From positions 124,001-188,000 of the forward strand of contig NZ_LRRR01000002.1 of NCBI RefSeq assembly GCF_001691415.1: a DNA stretch of 64,000 nt. Direction: 5' to 3'. The DNA comes from Pararhodobacter sp. CCB-MM2 (GTDB lineage: Bacteria; Pseudomonadota; Alphaproteobacteria; Rhodobacterales; Rhodobacteraceae). A program made the translations under genes and the position numbers. The notes beneath the pieces are model-generated. The model was not told the DNA's origin. It worked only from the letters and a program-made list of their open reading frames with translations, and ran no database searches. Shown in pieces: positions 58,263 to 64,000 of the stretch (position 1 is its first letter; each line of letters opens with the position of its first letter).

Positions 58263-59711
58263 TCAGACGGAGAGGCAGCAGTACTTGAGTTCGAGGTAAT
58301 CCTCGATGCCTTGCCGCCCGCCTTCGCGTCCGGTACCGGATTGCTTGATCCCGCCAAACGGCGCCAGCTCGGTCGAAATGAGGCCGGTGTTGACGCCGAC
58401 CATGCCGTATTCCAGCCCCTCCATCACCTGCCAGCTGCGCGACAGGCTGCCGGTATAGACATAGGACGCTAGCCCGAAGTCGGTGTCGTTGGCTGCCGCC
58501 AGAACCTCGTCCACGGTCTGGAAGCGGAACACGGGGGCGAGGGGGCCGAAGGTTTCCTCGCGCGCGACGGCCATCTCGGCGGTGACGCCCGACAGCACCG
58601 TCGGTTGGAAATACGTTCCTCCCAGCGCATGCGCGGCCCCGCCGGTGACAAGCGTCGCGCCCTTGGCGGTCGCGTCGCTGACATGGTCGCGCACCTTCTC
58701 CACTGCGGCGGGGCTGATCAGCGGGCCGATGGCGGTGCCGGGCGCGAAGCCGTCACCCACCGGCAGGGCGGCCACGGCGGCGGCCAGCTTGGCCACGAAA
58801 GCATCGTGCACCGCGTCCTGCACATAGATGCGGTTGGTGCAAACGCAGGTCTGGCCGGCATTGCGGAATTTCGACAGCAGGCAGCCTTCGACGGCCGCAT
58901 CCAGATCGGCGTCGTCGAAGACGATGAAGGGCGCGTTGCCGCCCAGCTCCAGCGACAGTTTCTTGATCTGCGCGGCGCCCTGACGCATCAGGATCCGCCC
59001 GACATTGGTCGAGCCGGTGAAGCTGATCTTTCGCATCCGGGGATTGTCACAGAACTCCTGCCCGATGGAGGCGGCCCAGGTCGAGGGCAGCACTGACAGC
59101 AGACCATCCGGCAGGCCTGCTTCCTGCGCCAGAAGCGCGAGGGCGAGGGACGACAGCGGTGTCTCGGCCGCCGGTTTGACCACGATGGCGCAGCCCGCGG
59201 CCAATGCCGGCGCGGCCTTGCGGGCGATCATCGCGTTGGGGAAATTCCACGGCGTGATCGCGCCCACGACGCCGACCGGCTGGCGCAGGACGATGAGCCG
59301 CTTGTCGGACTGATGGCCCGGCAGGGTCTCGCCATAGAGACGCTTGGCCTCCTCGGCGTAGAATTCGATGTAGCCGGCACCATAGAGGATCTCGCCCTTG
59401 GCCTCGGCCAGCGGTTTGCCCATCTCGGCGGTCAGGATCGTGGCCAGATCGTCGGCATGGGCGATGACCAGATCGTGCCAGCGCCGCAGAATCGCCGCCC
59501 GGGCCTTGCCGGTCTGCCGGGCCCAGTCACGCTGCGCCTGGGTCGCGGCCTCGATGGCCTGCGCCGCATCCTCGGGCGTGCAATCCGTGACCTCGGCCAG
59601 AAGGGCGCCGGTGGCCGGGTTGGTCACCGCGAACCGCTCGGCCCCGGCATGGGGCCTGCCGGCGAGGAAGGCATCGGACAGCAAAAGGTCGGGGCGCGAG
59701 AGCGGCAGCAT
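58263..59711 (-). CDS. gabD: NAD(P)-dependent succinate-semialdehyde dehydrogenase family protein
   Basis: 482-residue aldehyde dehydrogenase, the usual GabD length. Motifs: ITPWNFPNAMIARKAAPALAAGC near residue 139 (NAD site), the Glu in LELGGNAPFIVFDDADLD, the catalytic Cys in NAGQTCVCTNR near 288, and EETFGPLAPVF near 384. The close GabD signature and length suggest oxidation of succinic or glutaric semialdehyde to the diacid. It may act on products from the TAXI-imported compound or independently. It is first of four minus-strand genes to the right, but 62 bases separate it from the BCCT gene. Confidence 0.88.
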   Translation of the reverse strand: MLPLSRPDLLLSDAFLAGRPHAGAERFAVTNPATGALLAEVTDCTPEDAAQAIEAATQAQRDWARQTGKARAAILRRWHDLVIAHADDLATILTAEMGKPLAEAKGEILYGAGYIEFYAEEAKRLYGETLPGHQSDKRLIVLRQPVGVVGAITPWNFPNAMIARKAAPALAAGCAIVVKPAAETPLSSLALALLAQEAGLPDGLLSVLPSTWAASIGQEFCDNPRMRKISFTGSTNVGRILMRQGAAQIKKLSLELGGNAPFIVFDDADLDAAVEGCLLSKFRNAGQTCVCTNRIYVQDAVHDAFVAKLAAAVAALPVGDGFAPGTAIGPLISPAAVEKVRDHVSDATAKGATLVTGGAAHALGGTYFQPTVLSGVTAEMAVAREETFGPLAPVFRFQTVDEVLAAANDTDFGLASYVYTGSLSRSWQVMEGLEYGMVGVNTGLISTELAPFGGIKQSGTGREGGRQGIEDYLELKYCCLSV

Positions 59712-59773
59712 GGGAACTCCGGGGAAAAGCAGGGGGGACCGGGGCCGATGAGGGGCCCCGGTCCCGGTCAGGA

Positions 59774-61444
59774 TCAGGCGCGAAGGTCAGCGCGCAGCGA
59801 GGTGCCATCCGGGGCCTCGCCATGCGGCTGAGGGCGGGCCGAGGCATCATCGGCCAGCGATTTCACGATGCCGGCGGCCATCAGCAGCACCAGGATCGAG
59901 ATCGGCAGCGCGGCGGCGATGGCGGCGGTTTGCAGCGCGGTCAGCCCGCCGGCCATCAATAGCGCGGCCGAAACGATGCCCTGCGCGGCGCCCCAGACGA
60001 TGCGGTGGCGGCGCGGGGGATGCGGGTTGCCCATCGACAGGATCGTCGTGACGACCAGCGTGCCGCTGTCCGCGCTGGTGATGAACCAGGTTGCCAGCAG
60101 GAACGTCGCTAGTGCCGTCACCGCCCAGGACAGCCACCCGCCGCCCGCGAGCAGGTCGATGGTGCCGAACAGGGTGCCGCCGAGGTTCCAGTTGTTGACC
60201 ATGGCAATCAGCCCGGCGGTGCCGACGCCGCCCTCGGCCGTCATCTCGATGTAGAGCGCGTTGCCGGCGAAGATGGCGATCCAGGCGAAGGCCATGACGG
60301 TCGGGACAAGAAGCGCGCCGAACATGAACTCACGGATCGTCCGCCCGCGCGAGATCCGCGCGATGAACATGCCGACGAAGGGAGCCCAGCTCAGCCACCA
60401 GCCCCAGTAGAAGATCGTCCAGCCGCCCTGCCATGCCACGTCACCCGGCGCCGAGGCGGTCCAGAAGCCCATCGGCACGAACTTGGTCACATAGGCGCCG
60501 ATCGAGTTCAGGAAGAAACCGGCCAGCCATTGCGTCGGGCCGGCGAAGAGGAAGAAGCCGAGCAGCAGCAAGGTCAGAAGGATGTTCCATTCCGACAGGA
60601 TGCGGATGCCCTTGCCGATGCCCGACACCGCGCTGATCGTGGCGACGACCGAGACCGCGAGGACCAGCGCCACCTTGGTGCTGGTGCCGGTCGAGAGGCC
60701 GAACAGCGCGTTCAGGCCCTCGGCCATCTGCGTGGCGCCGAGACCCAGCGAGGTGGCGATGCCGAACACGGTGCCGAAGATCGCCAGCAGGTCGACGGCA
60801 TGCCCGGCGGGACCGTAGATGCGCTCGCCCAGCACCGGGTACAGGGCCGAACGGAAGGTCAGCGGCAGCTTCTTGCGGAAGGCGAAATACCCCAGCGCGA
60901 GGCCGGTGAGGGTGTAGATCGCCCAGCCATGCAGGCCCCAGTGGAAATTCGTCACTAGAACCGCGTCGACGGCGCGCGACAGGTCCATCGTGCCATGGCC
61001 GGCGGCATCGGCGAAGGGATTGTTGGGATAGCCCCAGCCTGCGGCGGTGTCGAAATAGAACAGCGGCTCGGCCACGCCGAAGAACATGATCCCGATCGAG
61101 ATCGAGGCCGAGAACAACATGGCGAACCATGAGAAATTGCCGAACTCAGGCCGGCTGTCGTCATCGCCCAGCCGGATCGAGCCGAAGCGGCTGAACATCA
61201 GGAAGGCGCAGACGCCCAGCACCACCACGACGACGCTGATATAGTACCAGCGCAGGGCGCTCTCGAACCAGCTGCGGATGCCGCCGAAGACTTCGCCGGC
61301 GAAATCGACGTTGAGGATCGTGAACAGCACGAAGGCCGCCACCATCGCCTTGGCGGCGATGCTCATGCCGCTGTGCAGGCCCTTCATCGGGCCGCTCGAA
61401 GCCACCCCGCGCCCTTGGGGCGCAGGTTCGAATTTGTCGTCCAT
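59774..61444 (-). CDS. BCCT family betaine/choline/carnitine transporter
   Basis: 556-residue carrier with 12 predicted membrane helices. BCCT hallmarks are seen: FSWFAMLFSASISIGIMFFGVAEP near residue 84, NFHWGLHGWAIYTLTGLALGY near 147, and the WWLSWAPFVGMFIARISRGRTIREF segment near 350. These transporters take up quaternary ammonium compounds with Na+ or H+, or exchange them. The ATG at 61444 is favoured, with GGGAGG 13 bases upstream. The adjacent betaine-aldehyde-type dehydrogenase suggests a trimethylammonium or similar substrate (inference). Confidence 0.93.
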   Translation of the reverse strand: MDDKFEPAPQGRGVASSGPMKGLHSGMSIAAKAMVAAFVLFTILNVDFAGEVFGGIRSWFESALRWYYISVVVVVLGVCAFLMFSRFGSIRLGDDDSRPEFGNFSWFAMLFSASISIGIMFFGVAEPLFYFDTAAGWGYPNNPFADAAGHGTMDLSRAVDAVLVTNFHWGLHGWAIYTLTGLALGYFAFRKKLPLTFRSALYPVLGERIYGPAGHAVDLLAIFGTVFGIATSLGLGATQMAEGLNALFGLSTGTSTKVALVLAVSVVATISAVSGIGKGIRILSEWNILLTLLLLGFFLFAGPTQWLAGFFLNSIGAYVTKFVPMGFWTASAPGDVAWQGGWTIFYWGWWLSWAPFVGMFIARISRGRTIREFMFGALLVPTVMAFAWIAIFAGNALYIEMTAEGGVGTAGLIAMVNNWNLGGTLFGTIDLLAGGGWLSWAVTALATFLLATWFITSADSGTLVVTTILSMGNPHPPRRHRIVWGAAQGIVSAALLMAGGLTALQTAAIAAALPISILVLLMAAGIVKSLADDASARPQPHGEAPDGTSLRADLRA

Positions 61445-61516
61445 CTGCTCATAACCTCCCAGTATGTCGACGGAATTTGCGGGGCTCCTCGGCCCCGCCG
61501 GGGTCACGCGCCGGGG

Positions 61517-62983
61517 TCAGCGCATGACGAAGGGATCGGGGATCGGATCGTCGCTGACCCGCAGCCACACGGTCTTCACCGTGGTATAGTCCAAAGCCGC
61601 CTGCAGCCCGCCCTCGCGCCCGTGCCCGGACAGGCCGTGGCCGCCGAAGGGCGCCATCGGGCTGACGGCGCGGTAGGTGTTGACCCAGACGATGCCGGCG
61701 CGAATGGCCCGGATCATCCGGTGCGCGCGGGTCAGATCGCGGGTGAACACGCCCGAAGCGAGGCCGAACTCGGTGTCATTGGCCAGCCGGATCGCTTCGG
61801 CCTCCGTGTCGAAGCCTTGGACCGAAAGGACCGGGCCGAAGAACTCGGTGGTCAGGCAATCCGCGCCCGGCGCCTCGGTGCAATCGAGGATCGTCGGTTC
61901 GAAATAGAAGCCGTCGCGCGCGGGGGCCTTGCCGCCCGTGACCAGCTGCGCACCTTGTGCGACCGAGCGCGCGATCAGCGCCTCGGCATGCTGGCGCTGG
62001 CGGGCGCTGCACAGAGGGCCGATCTCGGTCGTCATGTCGCCGGGCGCGCCGAGGACGATGGCCTCGGCCTTGCGGCGCAGACGGTCGAGGAACTCGGCCC
62101 GGATCGAGTTCTGTACCAGCAGACGAGAGCCGGCGACGCAGCTTTGGCCGGTTGCGGCGAAGATGCCGGCGACCTGCGCATTGACCGCGCTATCCAGATC
62201 GGCGTCCTCGAACACGATGAAGGGCGACTTGCCGCCCAGTTCCAGCGAGACCGAGGCAAGGTTCTCGGCCGTGTTGCGCACGATGTGACGTGCGGTCTGC
62301 GGCCCGCCGGTGAAGGCCACATGCGCGACCTTCGGATGCTGGGTCAGGACCGATCCGCATTCCGCGCCGAAGCCGGTGAGGATGTTCAACACGCCCTTGG
62401 GAAAGCCCGCCAGATCGAAGATCCGCGCGAATTCCAGCATCGGCGCGGGGCCTTCCTCGGAGGCTTTGAGCACCACGGTGCAACCCGCCGCCAGCGCCGG
62501 CCCGATCTTGACCGCCGACAGGAAGAGTTGCGAGTTCCACGGCACCACGGCGGCGACCACGCCCACGGGTTCGCGACGCAGCCAGACCTCCATGTCCGGC
62601 TTGTCGATCGGCAGATGTGCGCCCTCGATCTTGTCGGCTAGGCCTGCGTAATAGCGATAATATTCCGCGACATAGGCGATCTGGGCGCGGGTCTCGCGGA
62701 TGATCTTGCCGGTGTCGCGGGTCTCGATCTCGGCGAGACGCGGGGCGTTCTCGGCCAGAAGATCGGCCAACCGATGCAACAGCTTGCCGCGCGCGCTGGC
62801 GGTCATGCCGGCCCATTCCGGCGACAGGAAGGCCCGATGCGCGGCCTCGACGGCGGCGTTGACCTCGGCCGTGCGGGCCTCGGGCATGGTGGCCCAGGGC
62901 GCGCCGGTCGAGGGGTCGAGGCTGTCAAAGCGCGCCGCGCCCTCGACGAAGGCGCCGTCGATATAGAGTTGGTAGTCCTGCAT
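61517..62983 (-). CDS. Aldehyde dehydrogenase, betaine-aldehyde-dehydrogenase-like
   Basis: 488-residue NAD-dependent aldehyde dehydrogenase. The cofactor site is VPWNSQLFLSAVKIGPALAAGC near residue 148, the Glu lies in LELGGKSPFIVFEDADLD, the catalytic Cys is in ATGQSCVAGSR near 286, and the late motifs EFFGPVLSV and FGGHGLSGHGREGG are present. Family resemblance is to BetB/AldA-like enzymes. It lies 72 bases upstream of the BCCT transporter gene on the same strand and may oxidise an aldehyde derived from the imported amine. Precise substrate is unknown. Confidence 0.88.
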   Translation of the reverse strand: MQDYQLYIDGAFVEGAARFDSLDPSTGAPWATMPEARTAEVNAAVEAAHRAFLSPEWAGMTASARGKLLHRLADLLAENAPRLAEIETRDTGKIIRETRAQIAYVAEYYRYYAGLADKIEGAHLPIDKPDMEVWLRREPVGVVAAVVPWNSQLFLSAVKIGPALAAGCTVVLKASEEGPAPMLEFARIFDLAGFPKGVLNILTGFGAECGSVLTQHPKVAHVAFTGGPQTARHIVRNTAENLASVSLELGGKSPFIVFEDADLDSAVNAQVAGIFAATGQSCVAGSRLLVQNSIRAEFLDRLRRKAEAIVLGAPGDMTTEIGPLCSARQRQHAEALIARSVAQGAQLVTGGKAPARDGFYFEPTILDCTEAPGADCLTTEFFGPVLSVQGFDTEAEAIRLANDTEFGLASGVFTRDLTRAHRMIRAIRAGIVWVNTYRAVSPMAPFGGHGLSGHGREGGLQAALDYTTVKTVWLRVSDDPIPDPFVMR

Positions 62984-63021
62984 GGGCGTCCTCCCTTGGT
63001 CGGCCAGTCAGACGGTGGACG

Positions 63022-64000
63022 TCAGGCGAAGGCGGGCATCACCTCGGTGATGAACCGCTCCAGCGAGGCCTTCTTGCGCGCGAAGCTCATGCCGGAATCG
63101 ATCCAGAAGGCATATTCATCATAGCCCATCGCTTCATAGTCCTTCAGCCGCGCGATGACGGCGGCGGAGTCGCCGATCACCAGATCGCGCATCATCGCCT
63201 CGGGCGAATAGAAGGGATGGGCGGCGATCTCCTCGTCGCTCAGCGGGGCGATGAGACCCTGCGTGATCTCGCGCTTGTTCATGAACCACGCGCCGAAATA
63301 GTTGTAGAAGCGGTTCAGCTCCTCGGCGGCCTGCTGCGCGTCCTCAGCCGTGTCGGCGACGTAGGTGTGCATGAGCAGCATGATCTTCGGGCGCTTCTGG
63401 TCGGGATGCGCGGCGCAGGCGGCGTCGAAGGTGTCGATCAGGTGCTTGATCTCGGTCTCGCCCTTCCACAGCGGCGTCACCTGCACGTTGCAGCCCTGCG
63501 CGATGGCGAATTCATGGCTGTTGGGATCGCGCGCGGCGACCCAGATCGGCGGGCCGTCCTGTTGCAGGGGCTGCGGCGTCGAGGTGGTCTTGGGGAACGA
63601 GTGGAACTCGCCCTCCTGCGCGTAATCGCCCTTCCACAGGGCTTTGACGGCAGGCACCAGCTCGCGCATGCGCTGGCCGGCTTCCCAGGCGTCCATGCCG
63701 GGCCGGATGCGTTCGTATTCAAAATTATAGGCGCCGCGCGCGATGCCCAGCTCCAGCCGGCCGTCGCTGATGATATCCGCCATCGCGGCCTCGCCGGCCA
63801 GTCGGATCGGATGCCAGAACGGCGCGATCACGGTCCCGGTGCCAAGGCGCACGTTCTTCGTCCGGCGGGCCAGATCGACGAGGTTCAGCAGCGGGTTCGG
63901 CGCGATGGTGAAGTTCATGCCGTGGTGCTCGCCGGTCCAGACGGCATGCATGCCGCCCTCGTCGGCGATCTGGCACAGCGCGATGAACTCGTCATAGAGC
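63022..64000 (-). CDS. Luciferase-like (LLM class) flavin-dependent monooxygenase (5' end outside window)
   Basis: The frame runs to the right edge, so the N-terminus is missing; about 325 residues are visible. The bacterial-luciferase-like core has AVWTGEHHGMNF, TIAPNPLLNLVDLARRTKNVRLGTGTVIAPFWHPIRLAGE and RLELGIARGAYNFEYERIRPG. Such enzymes use FMNH2 and O2 on diverse substrates such as alkanals, sulfonates or chelators. It lies 38 bases upstream of the aldehyde dehydrogenase gene on the same strand, so monooxygenation producing an aldehyde that is then oxidised is plausible. Confidence 0.9.
   Translation of the reverse strand, partial: LYDEFIALCQIADEGGMHAVWTGEHHGMNFTIAPNPLLNLVDLARRTKNVRLGTGTVIAPFWHPIRLAGEAAMADIISDGRLELGIARGAYNFEYERIRPGMDAWEAGQRMRELVPAVKALWKGDYAQEGEFHSFPKTTSTPQPLQQDGPPIWVAARDPNSHEFAIAQGCNVQVTPLWKGETEIKHLIDTFDAACAAHPDQKRPKIMLLMHTYVADTAEDAQQAAEELNRFYNYFGAWFMNKREITQGLIAPLSDEEIAAHPFYSPEAMMRDLVIGDSAAVIARLKDYEAMGYDEYAFWIDSGMSFARKKASLERFITEVMPAFA

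Noticed and set aside
1..64000. CRISPR arrays, tRNA/rRNA genes, complete insertion sequences, toxin-antitoxin pairs
   Set aside because: None could be recognised by reading the gaps; a covariance-model scan for RNA genes was not possible here.

Overview
This window is a GC-rich (roughly two-thirds G+C) stretch of alphaproteobacterial DNA, densely packed with genes that often overlap by ATGA or TGATG. The flagellin and the many solute importers (tripartite tricarboxylate, TAXI-type TRAP, two oligopeptide-type ABC systems, BCCT) fit a free-living member of the Rhodobacteraceae, perhaps Paracoccus-like. That assignment is inference from protein character and base composition; no rRNA or tRNA gene is present to settle it.

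Layout, left to right. (1) 3-4582: tctCBA carboxylate importer, cut by the left edge, with a D-2-hydroxyacid-type FAD dehydrogenase. (2) 4587-6843: a DUF1353 protein translationally coupled to an Lrp/AsnC regulator, divergent from a trans-sulfuration PLP enzyme. (3) 6863-11835: crotonase-fold protein, class III CoA transferase, MocR regulator and degradative (class II) HMG-CoA reductase; two intergenic regions here carry the same GGTACA-N22-TGTACC site. (4) 11895-22739: ridA and an ornithine-cyclodeaminase-like gene face a six-gene operon on the other strand (Tat-exported solute-binding protein, two permeases, fused ATPase, amidase, PPOX/ferredoxin-reductase/2Fe-2S fusion); a GntR gene is divergent from that operon. 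Near-identical 14-bp dyads overlap both promoters. (5) 22818-24299: a lone flagellin gene, then about 600 bp without genes. (6) 24877-40715: IclR regulator, hydantoinase/5-oxoprolinase A and B subunits, SDR, polysaccharide-deacetylase-fold (probably cyclic-imidase-like) hydrolase, a complete ABC importer, second SDR, MFS carrier and gamma-glutamyltransferase, all on one strand. (7) 40769-41615: 3' remnant of an aldehyde dehydrogenase gene cut at the end of an 86-bp element with insertion-sequence-like inverted repeats, then a Rid protein lacking the usual arginine. (8) 41855-46070: M20 dipeptidase, AraC regulator divergent from a nitrilase, and a PPOX flavoprotein. (9) 46125-54154: OmpR/EnvZ-type two-component system divergent from an RND efflux operon, around a perfect 17-bp palindrome. 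(10) 54463-64000: GntR regulator coupled to a TAXI-TRAP transporter, then succinate-semialdehyde-type dehydrogenase, BCCT carrier, betaine-aldehyde-type dehydrogenase and a luciferase-like monooxygenase cut by the right edge.

The common theme is modular catabolism of small nitrogenous and carboxylic compounds: most modules pair a regulator with an importer and one or more C-N or CoA-ester enzymes (amidase, hydantoinase, imidase-like hydrolase, nitrilase, gamma-glutamyltransferase, dipeptidase). The least ordinary parts are the MocR/HMG-CoA reductase/CoA transferase regulon, the GntR-linked amide module with its unusual flavo-iron-sulfur fusion, and the cyclic-amide/5-oxoproline module. No CRISPR array, prophage or complete insertion sequence was seen.
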